Notes under the pieces: model-generated
The model's input: only the letters and a program-made list of their open reading frames with translations
What the model was told of the DNA's origin: nothing
The model's database searches: none
Made by a program: the position numbers and the translations under genes
Source of the DNA: Gigaspora rosea
Taxonomy: Eukaryota; Glomeromycota; Glomeromycetes; Diversisporales; Gigasporaceae
Assembly: GCA_003550325.1 (NCBI GenBank)
Contig: QKWP01000008.1
Coordinates: forward strand, 692,926-756,925
Direction: 5' to 3'
Length of the DNA stretch: 64,000 nucleotides
In this document: piece by piece, positions 44,997 to 57,393 of the stretch
How positions within the stretch are numbered: position 1 is the stretch's first letter
Layout of the letters: each line of letters begins with the position of its first letter

Positions 44997-46496
44997 TAGT
45001 GCTTCTACGGACTGGCCTCGAACCAGACTTTAGTCAAGTCTGAGTCTGGTCTGATTTTCGGACCGGACTCAGACTTTTATATTTAGACTTTTTAGTCAAG
45101 CCTGAGTCTGGTCTGGGTCTGGTTCGAAGTCTGCAGACTGGTCTGAGTCCAAATATATTATATGTATTTTTTGGTAGCAAACAAGTTTACTTAGTGTATT
45201 TTGTTAGAATTAATTATGAATCATAAGATTTTATAAAATTTTATTAATAAAATTCTAAAAAATCTTATAATTCGCAAATTTTTATTAATTAATTCTAACA
45301 AAATGCACGAAGTAAACTTGTTCAGCACCTAAAAATGTATTAAAATGGCCTATTTGTTTTATTTTACTTGAAATTTAGAGATTTGATGCACAATTTTGGA
45401 TTTTTGATCAAAAAAGTCAAAATTTAGCATCTTAACTCCAAATTTCAAGTAAAATAAAAACAACCCTTTGAATTAATGTATTTTTAGGTGCTGAACAAGT
45501 TTACTTAGTGCATTAAGTTAGAAATAATTAGTAAAATTTTGTGAATCATAAGATTTTATGGAAATTTATTAGTAAAAGTCTATAAAATCTTAAAATTCGC
45601 AAATTTTTTAATTTATTAATTAATTCTAACAAAACACACTAAGTAAACTTATTCAGTATCCAAAAATACATTAAATTGGCAAGGTTGCTTTATTTTACTT
45701 GAAATTTGGAGAAAAGATGCATAATTTTGGATTTTTGATCAAAAAAGTCAAGTTTAAGCATCTTTTCTCCAAATTTCAAGTAAAATAAAAGCAACTCTGC
45801 TGATTTAATGTATTTAGGTGCTGAATAAGATTACTTAATGTGTTTTGTTAGAATTAATTAATAAAAATTTGTGAATTTTAAGATTTTATAGAATTTTACT
45901 AATAAAATTCTATAAAATCTTATAATTCACAAATTTTACTAATTATTTTAACTTAATGCACTAAGTAAACTTGTTCAGCACCTAAAAATACATTATATCG
46001 GCAGGATTGTTTTTATTTTACTTGAAATTTGGAGTTAAGATATTAAATTTTGACTTTTTTGATCAAAAATCCAAAATTGTGCATCAAAACTCTAAATTTC
46101 AAGTAAAATAAAAACAAATAAACCGTATTAATACATCTTTAGGTGCTGAACAAGTTTACTTAGTGCTTTTGTTAGAATTAATTAATAAAAATTTGCAAAT
46201 TATAAGATTTTATAAAATTTTATTAATAAAATTCTATAAAATCTTATGATTCATAAAATTTTACTAATTAATTCTTACAAAATGCACTAAGTAAACTTGT
46301 TCAGCGCCAAAAAATACATATAATTATATTCAGACTCAGACCGGTCTGCAGACTTCGGACCAGACCCGGACTGGACTCATAGTTGAGTCTGAGTCTAGTC
46401 TGAAGTCTGAAATTAGTAAAATTTAGAGTCTGAGTCTGGTCTGATCCCAGACCGGACCTGGACCAGACCAGACCCAGACTGGACCTAGGAGCACTA
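44997..46496. mobile_element. hAT-like element built of alternating palindromes
   Basis: Termini TAGTGCTTCTACGGACTGG and GGACCTAGGAGCACTA, with an imperfect 8-bp target duplication (ATGACAAC and GCGACAAC). Both subterminal regions (~150 bases) are filled with GAGTCTGGTC or GACCAGACTC motifs. The interior is described separately. No transposase. The subterminal motifs are related to those of the element at 47429-49528. Confidence 0.75.
45165..46305. repeat. Array of seven alternating palindromes
   Basis: Two palindromic modules alternate: A (about 165 bases, arms AACAAGTTTACTTAGTGC, centre TTTATTAATAAAA) and B (about 160 bases, arms TTTTACTTGAAATTTGGAG, centre TTTTTGATCAAAAAA). The order is A-B-A-B-A-B-A with a period of about 327 bases, joined by GGTGCTGAACAAG. 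A units start near 45165, 45490, 45820 and 46140; B units near 45325, 45655 and 45985. Confidence 0.85.
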
Positions 46497-46720
46497 GCGA
46501 CAACTCTACCCAATACCTTAAAAAAGCAGTTAGAAACCAATAAAAGAATGACACAGCTGTAAATACAAAACTACATTTCTGATATGTCATTCTGATAAGC
46601 CAAAAAAAGTGATACTAAAGAACCTGAAATAAGCTATATGTGATGACTTTATCCAATAGCTGAAAAAACAGTTAGTACATATGTAAACACAATGCTAACA
46701 CAAACAAAAAATCTATATAT

Positions 46721-47420
46721 ATGACATTACATTCCTGTTAGTCATTCTGAATTCTGTTGTGATTAAAGAACTAGAACCTGACTTTTTAACAAATAAACCT
46801 AGTGCTATAACCTGATAAAAAAAAGAAAAAAATATATAGAATACTAAAATAAAAAAATAAAATAATAAAATAAAACAAATAAATAGTAAAAACAAATAAA
46901 TGTAAATAAGAAAAAAAAATGATTGATAAATAAAAAAAATTTTAAGATTATACAACAGGTAGTAATCATTACCACTGGTTATTTTGATTATAATTCCATA
47001 AGAAAATACAAATTTTTAAGAGTTATACTACAAAATTTTATTAATGCAACTGCTTTTGTATTTAAGCAAAAAATGAGCCTAATCTTATTTAAAATTGATT
47101 TATGTAAAAAAGAAATTTTCAAAAATTTGTCAATTTACCACTTTATGCAGAACACAGCCCATAAAATAAAACCACTCTTCAAGTTCTAACAAAAAAAACC
47201 TATGTAAAAATATAAACTGCCTCTAACCCTAACCTCTAATTTGAACTTACCTAATTTTTTTATAAAATATACCTGTTTTATGATGATTTTATACAAGATT
47301 AATCATGTATTTCACAATAAAAAGACACATTTGCAAAGAATGTTTGTAACTTGAAGTGCATAATAATTTGCTATGATAGAAACTATTGTTATAAAACAAA
47401 GAAGTATATGCTTCCACTAT
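46721..47420. other. Intergenic DNA
   Basis: Very AT-rich with A/T runs near 46800-46940. No gene recognised. Confidence 0.4.
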
Positions 47421-47428
47421 ATTAGTAG

Positions 47429-49528
47429 TAGGGCTCCGACGGACCCGAACTGAGACCGAACTTTAGGCAAGTCCAAGTCCGGTTCGAATTTCGAACTGGA
47501 CTTGGACTCAAACTATTTTACAACTCAGTCCAGTCTGAGTCCGAATATCAACCTTTTGGCTTGGTTCGAGTCCGGTTTGAGCCTGGTCCAAAAAGTTTGA
47601 GTCTAGTCCGAAAGTCCGAAACCCAATCCAATGTGCATAAAATAGTGATATTAATCAATTAAACATCACCTTTTGTTAATAAAAGTTGATCAAATGTCTC
47701 ACGAATCATGAGCCATATCTCAATATCCTGATCCAAACACTAAATAGGACCCTGAAGGACTCTGATACAACTTAGATCTGAGTTTGTATAATATCAGCCA
47801 AATAGGCGTATAAAATAGGCCAAAATTTAAAAAATTTACTATATAAAAATGCAATGTTTGATGAATTTCTATGCAAAATTTCTTTTTTTAGTAACCTCTG
47901 AGTTATATCAGAGTCCTTCGGGGTCCTTACTAAATGCTTATCCAAAAGAGCTTGTTAGAACAGGGATGGTAAATGACCTGTTGTCATTTGCCTATTTTGC
48001 AAATGACCTAAAATGACTTCAGAATGGCTGGTCATTATGATCATTTAAATTCCAGGTCATTTGAAAATGACTTGTGACCAAATAACTTAGGTCATCCAGG
48101 GTTATTTGGGAACAGCCCGAGTCATTTGCAATCAGTGGGCCATTTAATGTTTGTGTATGATCAGATGCTGTGCCTAGAACCTGATCCAGTTAGATAATAG
48201 TGTTCCAAGTCATAACCCGGGTCAATGGGTCATATAGAGGCTTACAAATTTTAATTAATATTTATTGAGGTTATGCATTTAAATAAGCCATTCAAGTTAT
48301 GAATATTATTATTTAATATATATTTTACAACACTTTGTGAATATAAAAATATTTTATAATCTAGGTCTGAAATAAGTTATTCGAGTTATGATATTTACTA
48401 TTAAATTTCACTTATAGAACTTAGTGGTATAAAAAATATTTATTAATCTAAGATCTAACAAATAAGTTATTCACAAACATTTGTCATAATAATCCACAAA
48501 GAATGTTTATTAATCTAAGTTTTGAAAATAAGTCTCGTAAATATTGACTGCATTAATTCACCAAATTTGCAATTTTTTTATGAGTCCTGTATTATAATAC
48601 AGTAGTCATTTCAAATTCATTACATTTTGTATAACTCAATTAATTATTCACCGCATTTCTCTTTTATAGATAAATAAATTTTATAAACTATGACGAACAT
48701 AGGGTGGCTATTTATGTTGTATTCGCAGATTCATGGGACCCAAAAAATTACAAAGATTGTCGATCAAAAATAAATCAAGGTTCGATAATCTAAGTATTAT
48801 ATTTAAAATTTCTATTTTATAAATATTGCTTTTAATTTCAATCGGTAAGTATTCATTAACCTAAACGTTTAAAATAAGCTATTCATAAGATATACTATTT
48901 AACCACGTTAATTTTGTAAATATAAAGAATTTTTATTAATTTAAGTTAATTCATATGATTATTTAAATATTTATTTTATTTGCATCCGATTAGTTGGGAG
49001 TATAAAATTATTGCATTTACATATATTACATATATTAATACGAATGAAACTGCGTTTATTATTATTATTATTATTAATCTGTTATATCAAAAATCGTCCA
49101 AATCAGTTGTTGAATGATCTAAAAAAAAAAAATCAGAAAATCAGTAAATTACTGCAAAATCGTTGTAACAAATTAAAAAAAATCGGTATAGTTTTTTTTT
49201 TTTAAGTTTTTTTTTACATTTTGTACTGTATATATTTATGATCTATACCAAATTACAGATCAGATTGGCATAAGAAATTTTTTATCTTTTTTTTTGTTTT
49301 TTTTTTTACTGCTAATCCCAGACCTGAACAGGTTCACGAACTTCGAACCGGACCTGGACCAAACCTATAATCATGTTTGAGTCAAGTTCGGGTCCAGTAC
49401 TTTAGGTTCAGGTCTGGGTCCAGGTCTGAAATTTTCAAAATTTATAGTTCGAGTCCAGGTTCGAGTCCAGGTTCGAGTCCAGATCCGGCTGGACCCAGAC
49501 CGGACCGGACCCAGACTTCGGAGCCCTA
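47429..49528. mobile_element. Large non-autonomous hAT-like element
   Basis: Exact 8-bp target-site duplication ATTAGTAG (47421-47428 and 49529-49536). Termini TAGGGCTCCGACGGACCC and CTTCGGAGCCCTA. Subterminal arrays of GGTTCGAGTCC and GGACTTGGACTC motifs extend ~200 bases on each side. The interior (2.1 kb in all) has no recognisable transposase. At about 47974-48190 it holds a partial second element (ACAGGGATGGTAAATGACCT and repeated AAATGACCT). Confidence 0.9.
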
Positions 49529-49536
49529 ATTAGTAG

Positions 49537-50705
49537 GTTTATATTGGACACAGAAGTAATACAATATAAGTGACTAATTCTTGTTAAATCTTTCATTAAA
49601 TCCTTTTTGTCATTTTCATTTTTACTTAAATGAATTAATTTACAAATCTTTCTAACAAATTTTTTTTTTAAATGTATAACTATTTTATTAATACAAATCT
49701 TAACACAAAACATTAACTTGTTTATAGCTAACTGGTATTAAAGTTTTCAAATTTAGTTAATAAATCAAGAAGTGCAGAAATCATAAAAGATTGTAAAAGT
49801 TTAGGCCAATAATTTTCAAGTCTTTTTTTTGCTATTTTATAATATATACTAGTACGATCACATGAAATGTGGAGGGATGGTTCCGTTCAACTTTTTGGTG
49901 GCCTATATTTTTTCCTGTTTTAGAAGGCATTATGGTCATCCCTTTTTTCTATTTATGGTATAGTTCAAGATCATGAGAAGCTATGCAATTTTAATTCACG
50001 TATGGTTTAATACTAGTACTATATGCTAATTTTCACAAAATCCTTTTTTGGTAGGAGTAATGAATTTCATTTATTCGTTTTTAGAAGGAATTAAGATTTT
50101 TGCATATGTAGTTGCGCTTTTAATGTAAACCTGACGTCACAAATATTAATTATATATCATGCGAGAACTATGATCACATGGAATGTGCAACATAAAATGT
50201 GGTATTTCATTTATTGTTTTTGGAAGAGTTAAGATTTTGCATATAACTCGCATGTAGATCACGTTATATGATGCAAATCTGACGCAACTGATTATTAATT
50301 GTATAGAAAAATCATTGCTGATATTATATTATTGTAATAATATAAATAATAAATTCAATTGCACTTTGACGTTTATGACTTGACATATCCTAAAACCATA
50401 GTCAGACTATGAGAAAATTTAATGTCATAATAAATTCGTCATAATTCGTAATTCTATGAATTAATAATCAGTTATCAACTATTTTTTTATTTTTTAAAAA
50501 AAATCATTTGTATCTTTGAAATTTAAGTAGACTTCCATTCATTATGCGCATATTTGTATCTTTGAAATTAACTGAGATATGGATAACGTTAATAACATGT
50601 GTTAGTGAGTCACATATTGTGTCTCGCCAGAATAGTAGTGTTTATAACAGTAACTCGTGGTAGAAACTATAATAATTTCAACACGAACTAATTCAATCCC
50701 ACCCA
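49537..50705. other. Intergenic DNA with a diverged duplication
   Basis: No gene recognised. The stretch near 50060-50160 is repeated in diverged form at 50205-50310 (TTTCATTTATT, TTAAGATTTTGCATAT, TCTGACG). Confidence 0.45.
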
Positions 50706-50956
50706 CATATGGGCTGCCGTCAATAGAAATAAGGTAGTCGATATTTTAAAAAAATCAATACCTTTACTTTCACAGCAAATATCTCAATGAATATTGAAGC
50801 TATCTTGATGATTTAATATTCATAATAAAGCGTTATCATAGGCTTTCTTACGAATATTAAATCATCAAGATAGCTCAATATTTAATGAGATATTAGCTGT
50901 GAAAGTGAAGGTATTAATTTTTTTTAAATGTCGATTGCTATTGACAGGACCCATAT
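50706..50956. mobile_element. Foldback MITE with ~100-bp arms
   Basis: Outer ATGGGCTGCCGTCAATAG and CTATTGACAGGACCCAT. The long inner stem is TTTCACAGCAAATATCTCA with GCTATCTTGATGATTTAATA and their complements, around a ~30-base loop. No coding capacity. Confidence 0.75.
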
Positions 50957-51310
50957 TATGATCGATAGAATAACGAGCAAGTTTTCCATAAGAATTTTAT
51001 AGTAATTATTAATAGAAGCTACAATAATTTTGATACAAACTCAGCCCTAAAACGTATACCTGTCAGTAAGTTCGTAATAGAATTTTTTATAGAAATTCAC
51101 AATAGAAATTATGATACCTTTAATACAAACTTCACCTTTCGCCATTAATGATATAAACCACAATGGCTTTTCCATAATAGCATGCTACAAGTCACTGAAT
51201 AATGACTAAGGTAATAAAATTTTTTAAAGTAACTAACGATGCCCTTAATACAAATTGACACAATTTTAACTGCACACTGTGGTTACTGAATAGCAAGGGG
51301 ATTTTGTAGA
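50957..51310 (-). repeat. Degenerate ~100-bp repeat array, inverted
   Basis: About three units of the family seen at 3278-3790, here in complement (AATAGAATTTTTTATAGAAA and AATACAAACTCAGCC). Confidence 0.6.
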
Positions 51311-51469
51311 GTATAAAATTCTTAAAACTCTCTTGATTCTTAAAATTTCTAAGTATCTTTTTAATACTTTTGATTTTAATTTGTTACTGCTGATCTATTA
51401 CTAAAAATTTCAACTAAAAAAAAAAAGTAAATTCAACGCAGCCAGATTCCGGCCTTTGTTACGCCACTC

Positions 51470-52005
51470 AAATTTAGCCTGTCATATTATAGCAAAGGGT
51501 GGAATGTATATCATGATATATGAAATAACGCGTTCAGATAACACATATATATGCATTACACAGGTGTTGATTTGTGATACGTGTTGGCTCATTTCGTGAA
51601 GAGAGAAGAATCAGTAAATGATTTTTTTTTTAAAAAAAAAAAAGAGCAATATCTTATAATTTCACTGATGAAACTTCTGTGTGTCTTAACGAAAAAATTC
51701 CTTACAAAATTATACTTTATATGCAGTTAGCTTAATTGTCTTATATTAATTTATTGTTTTAGTAGTTAATCCACGTCATTATCGTGGTGGAACATGGACT
51801 CATATTCATTAACTGTGCCAAGCATCGATTAGCAAACTGCTACAAAACCCGAGCCACTTACGATCCAATTGGCACGAGCATATGGTCCCACACAGTCCAC
51901 GGAATCTGTACCAATTCTGACATACCTGTACAAATCTGGTTCTTGACCCATGTCACAAAGACCCATGCCTATCTGACGCCAACTTGTACCAATTTTCGTA
52001 TAGGG
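51470..52005. mobile_element. CCCTATAAG-family MITE, left end lost
   Basis: Ends ACCAATTTTCGTATAGGG and matches 42905-43414 along its length; the left ~120 bases are missing. Confidence 0.7.
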
Positions 52006-52405
52006 AATGTACATGTAATCAGCATGAAGTTTAATTTGTTTCCTTTAATAGTGTATTTCGAAAAAAAATACATGTATAATTAACATAATCATTTAAATTC
52101 TATTCACTTTAACAATTATCAGCTTTTCAATTACATTTGTATCAGTCAGGTAAATCAAATAGATTGAGACCAGTAAAAATATAATTGAAAGCCGGTGACG
52201 AGTTTTCCCTTATATAGCACACGTGATCGTACTGGTCCTGTGCAGCATCGCATGTCGTGTAGCTACCCTTATATTATTATTCAATATATAATGATTGAGG
52301 TAAGCAAAAAGGTTTTAAATAATTACTTATAGAGATCTATAGAAGGCAATAAAGCATTTGAAAGTATTAATATTCCTTATAGAATGGTTTAAGAAATTTT
52401 AATAT

Positions 52406-53052
52406 ACAGTTAGACCTCCCTAAGTCACACCATTATAACTAGGCATAAGTGTGCATTTATAAAGAATATATTTAAAAAAAATATATAGCCAATCAAAAGA
52501 AAGAACTAATGCATATAATTAATAATACATGTGTTCAAAAATGCCAAAACTAGATGATATTTGTATTACCCATAGTTTTATTGTTGAAATAAAAGAAAAA
52601 GAGTTATTAAAAATTGAATTGCTTCTTTTTCTTAAATACTTGCCTATAAAGTTAATTGAACTATTATCAAATATTCATTTATCAAATAATTGAACCCCAT
52701 GAGAATTTTCAATTTCTGACCTTTTCTAGCTGCTATCAGAATTTAATTGGAGCTAATCAGAGTAGGAAGCTGAATTATTTGTGATCTCAAAAACCTGGAA
52801 ACTAATTACATAATATTATGAACAAAATTTACAGAAAAATCTTAAAATCAATTTTTAATCATATGATTATCTAGTATTTAATTGATCAAATTTTATATAG
52901 ATTGCATGTGTGCATTTATAGAGGCACATATATAAGTCTGGACTACAAAATCTATGCATGTGCAGAGTATGGAGAGTGTGCACTTATTATTAAGTCCCAA
53001 GCTTAGGAAGAAGGGTGTGCACAGGGAGAGTGCACTTAGAGAGGTCTAATTG
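52406..53052. mobile_element. Tc1/mariner-like non-autonomous element
   Basis: 19-bp termini CAGTTAGACCTCCCTAAGT and ACTTAGAGAGGTCTAATTG (two mismatches) between two TA dinucleotides (52404-52405, 53053-53054). Inside, a short frame from 52539 (MPKLDDICITHSFIVEIKEK) is coding-like but not recognised; no transposase catalytic motif is visible. Confidence 0.8.
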
Positions 53053-53054
53053 TA

Positions 53055-55139
53055 TCTTTAATTATTTCTTAGTAATTTTGTTCTTGGTTTTTATTTAAAC
53101 TGGGTTGTGACTGTACATGAGCATCAATAATATTTTAATTTCAATAAGTCATTCAAGCAAAAATATATGGAGTTCTATCTTGTATTGATATCAAATTCAA
53201 AATTAAAGAAAAGACAGTTTAAAATAACAAATATCTTTAATACATTTTAGAAACAATAGAGAGATTCTAATTTTATTACAAATAACATTTTGTTTTTTAT
53301 CTGGCTTATAAAATTTTTGATTTTTTTTTATTATAAAATTTAGAATATATGCTATATAGCTCAAGTTTGGTTTTTAAGTACATATTATTTGTAAATTTGT
53401 TTTCTTATTCTTAATCTCAAAGTTGTCTACAAGTTCAAGAATCTTCTTACTAAGTTAATAACAGTATATGCATTATATAAAGAGATAAATCTAGTAGTAT
53501 AGTATGAATTGTCTATTTATATTGACTAGTAGATAGTAACTCTAAAAAGGGCCACTAAATACATGCTGTTTATATATCTAAAATAAAAACTAATTACTTT
53601 TATTATTTTTTTATAAAATTTTTTTATCTTATATAATTTAAATTGTTTTTTTATATCTTTAGAAATGGTTTAATGATAGAATATTTTGAAATATAGATTA
53701 AAAGCAAAAAAAAATTAATAAAGCAATCTCTTCTAAAAAAAAAAAAAGAACTATTAATTAATTATATTATAAAATTTTATTCAATTTAATTTATTATATC
53801 CAATATATCTAATTATTTAAGTAATATTAAAAAATATATACTATAATCTAAAAACTTTAATTAATATCTTTTATTTATTCAACTTTTTATCTAAAAAAAA
53901 CTTTATAATCACATTTAATTTAAATTAAATACAAACATAGTAGTAAACTATAAGTGCTTATTATTTAATAATAGCTTAATAATTATTTAGAAATATTAGA
54001 TCTAAAAATTTATTCAAATAATTATTATTGGTAATATTTCAATAGTTTTTTTAAAAAATCTTCTAGATAAAAAAGAAAATAATTTAATTTTTTGTAAATT
54101 TGAAATCTTTAGTTACTATAAAATATTTGTAATAATAAAATTTAAATTATTATAAAAATGTGCAATACTGATCAAAGATATTATTTCTAAACTAATTTTT
54201 CAAAATAGAATACCTAATTTAAATTATTATCTTTTAGTATTCTAAAGTAATTTGTATCTTATTAATATCAGAAATAATCTGAAATTTATAATATAGAATA
54301 ATTAGACTCTAAAATTAACTAATTGTTTTGAATAACACATTTGTATATATTTTTATATTGTATACAAATACTTTCAAATACTTAACATATTATGCAAATT
54401 TATATAATTTTATAGTTTTATAATAATTGTATACTTTATTATTAATATTATATAAATTATTAATTGGTAGTCTATAGTTAAAAGACACAAATTTATAGTA
54501 AAAATTGGTGTGCGTATAATAAGTTACCTTATATAGTAAGCAAAATACTAAGTACTTCTATTTTTAAAAACAACTCTATAGTAAATAATTAAAAAATACT
54601 TATATATTACAATTTATCAACCAGATTTTAATAATTTTTCTATTATTAGAATTAGTTCTACAACTTTTATATAAGCAACAAGCAAGGTAGTAGCAAGATT
54701 ACTTAATAAAAAATTACTTTCATATCACAGTACCAGACAGCAAAAACTATCTATTTTTTCAGCATTATTTAAAGTTTAATAACTTGACAACAAGTAATTT
54801 ATTTTAAAAACCCTCTTAAAATTTATTATTTGTTACCTAAACTACAAATTTGTAAACCAGATTTTTGATATCTTGCTTTTTAAAAAAGTTATAAGTGATT
54901 AAAGTTTAGTAACTTTTATAGTAAAACAGAAATTTGAAGCAGGACAATTGACCAATCAGATTGATGCCTAATCATGTGTGCGATTTGATTGGTTAATATC
55001 TATTACTAAATACAGTACAATATACAGATAATATAATTAGCCAATTAGAACTTGTGTTGTGTATATATAAACCAATACAGTTTGTATCATATACCTTAAA
55101 TTTGGCACATTCTAAATAAATAGATGGTTTTTGCTGTTC
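53055..55139. other. Very AT-rich intergenic DNA
   Basis: No gene, RNA or defined repeat recognised over about 2 kb. Confidence 0.4.
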
Positions 55140-55680
55140 GGTACTGTACTATAATAAGATGAAATAATTTATAAGGATACTAATAACTGTGTAGTTTTGG
55201 TAGTAAATAGTTGTATTTAATTAGTAAGAAAGTATGAAAACTCAAAACTGAACTTGGGGTCCACATCAGCTACTTTTTAAATTTTGAATTTACACAAGTT
55301 TAATAGACTATATCTATTATATATAAATACTACAACTACTACTAATAACATATATAATATATATAGAGTAGATAAAATATATAAAATAAATAATATATGT
55401 TAAATAAATAAATTTTGTAATAATGTTCTTTAAAAATTTCATGCTTTACATGTACTACATATAACAAATTTGCCCTTAGCCATTGTAGTTCTAAGAGTAA
55501 ATTGTTGGTAGCTCTGATCTTGTTATCTAGTGATTAATTGTATTTGTATAATTTATAGCTTATTGGAATCATTTATATGAGCTGATTTGAATAATAGTGG
55601 TTTTATTCAATTCTGATTACAAAAGCTATGGTCATTTTTGTATTTTTATAGCAATTTCTATAGGTTAATAGTACACAAAT
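55140..55680 (+). repeat. Diverged copy of the LTR-like sequence at 62431-63153
   Basis: Shares GGATACTAATAACTGT near its left part, GGTCCACATC in the middle, and TAGCTTATTGGAATC and GGTTAATAGTACA near the right end with the later copy, in the same orientation. It is strongly decayed. Either a solo long terminal repeat or an old non-autonomous element. Confidence 0.5.
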
Positions 55681-56392
55681 TTTAAAACACATATGGGCAA
55701 TATTTTGGGTAATACAGTTAATTTTTATATAAAGCCAAATTTGAATCAATACCCTTGCTCACTATTATAAACAAATACAAAGTTAATATATATTAAATAA
55801 ATTTATATATTGTATATTAAATAATCTTATATATTTTTAAAGTAATTCTTTTTATATTTACAATATTGATAACTACAGTATTATGCTATTTTTAATAACC
55901 ATAGACCTAATACAGTCTTGACACTAACTACTAACTATTTTGCTACTTGTATAGCAAAACCAGTTATGGGCTGTTTTTCTGTACCATATAATTATGCAAA
56001 TATAAAAATATCAAGAAATTGCTAGTATTTAATTAACTAATATACTAGAAAATTGATATATTATAAGTAAATGCCAATTGTAAAAAATTTTATAAGAACA
56101 AGTTAGTTAGCTTATAGTAATTTTGACTTGATTGAAATACTAATAGTATATAATTATACTAATATAGAAAAAAATAAGAAAGTACAAACAATTATAGGGC
56201 TTTAAATTATTAGATTTAATAAACAATATCTATATTCTAATATAACTATATAAATATACTAGAAAAATAAAACCATTTAGGGTCTGAAGGACCAAATATA
56301 AGCCAATAGGCATCAGTTGGATTGTTTTGATTGTTTTTTTTTATATTACACCTGATCTAGCCAATCAAAATTCGTCAAACCAGATCACTATG

Positions 56393-56644
56393 GCAAATTT
56401 TACGTTTTTGATACTCCTGCACTTACTTTTTTGATACTGCTAAATGTACTCCAAAAATTTTATTTAAAAAAAACTTTAAGCCTTTTATTAGAATCTTATC
56501 TGCAATTCCAATGGTCAATTTTAATTGCAGCAGTTATTTGACTTTTTTAAAATCAGCATATCTCAAAAAAGTAATAAAATTTTTGGGGTACATTTAGGAG
56601 TATCAAAAAAGTAAGTGCAGGAGTATCAAAAATGTAAGATTTGT
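56393..56644. mobile_element. Mutator-like MITE
   Basis: Exact 9-bp target-site duplication ATCACTATG (56384-56392 and 56645-56653). Inverted ends of ~75 bases, with TTTTTGATACTCCTGCACTT clearly mirrored. A 9-bp duplication fits Mutator-like elements. No coding capacity. Confidence 0.85.
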
Positions 56645-56653
56645 ATCACTATG

Positions 56654-57373
56654 ACTCTACTATAATGTTCTTTAGACAATTAAATCTTATTTGTCAATTA
56701 ATAACAACACATAAATATAGCTAACTAGTTTGGCCAAATCTTTATTAAAAAGTATTTTTTTACAAAATTTAAATCATTTTTTTTCTATTTTGGTCCCACT
56801 TTATATATTGCTAAATAGTAGAGAACAAGTAGTAATAAGATATCATTTTTTTAAAAAACTTTTTTACTTTGTATTTAGAAAAAATAAACTATTTGCAAAA
56901 AATCTCATCTTTGGCAAATTAACCTTTATTAGAGCTTGTACAAAATAGTTGAAACAATATAAGGAAATCAAATCATTAAGAACTTTGACCAAATATTTGG
57001 TTTTTGCTACAATTAATTTCTATATACTCTATTTTGATAAGATCAATTTTATGAATATATAGAGGCTATTTTTTATATTTGGATATTTATACTATATTAG
57101 AAAAAAAAAGAATTACAATAAGATATAACTTGTATTCCTTTTTGATTTATTTAACTAGAATAATACTAACTATTCTTTTTTAAATGATACAGGAATATTT
57201 ATTTAATTTTAATAATCTATATAGAGAATAATATAGTAAAATTAGAGCTAATATGTCACAAATGCTATACTAATAATATAATCTAACAAGTACTGGAGTA
57301 TATATTATTATAAACTGCAATAATACTATATTCAAAGACAATTACTATAAAAAATAGTAATACCCATATACTT
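56654..57373. other. AT-rich intergenic DNA
   Basis: No gene or repeat recognised; open frames here are chance. Confidence 0.4.
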
Positions 57374-57393
57374 AATAGCACTAAACTTTTAAG

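Larger units (their letters stand above)
44690..46720. repeat. Minisatellite split by a hAT-like element
   Basis: Diverged units of ~33-36 bases (GTGACACATGACAACTCTAA then AGAACCTGAAATAA) fill 44765-44996 and resume at 46497-46680. A longer-order unit with AGTTAGTACATA...AACACAATA appears near 44690, 46525 and 46665. The 44997-46496 element sits in the middle. Confidence 0.65.
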
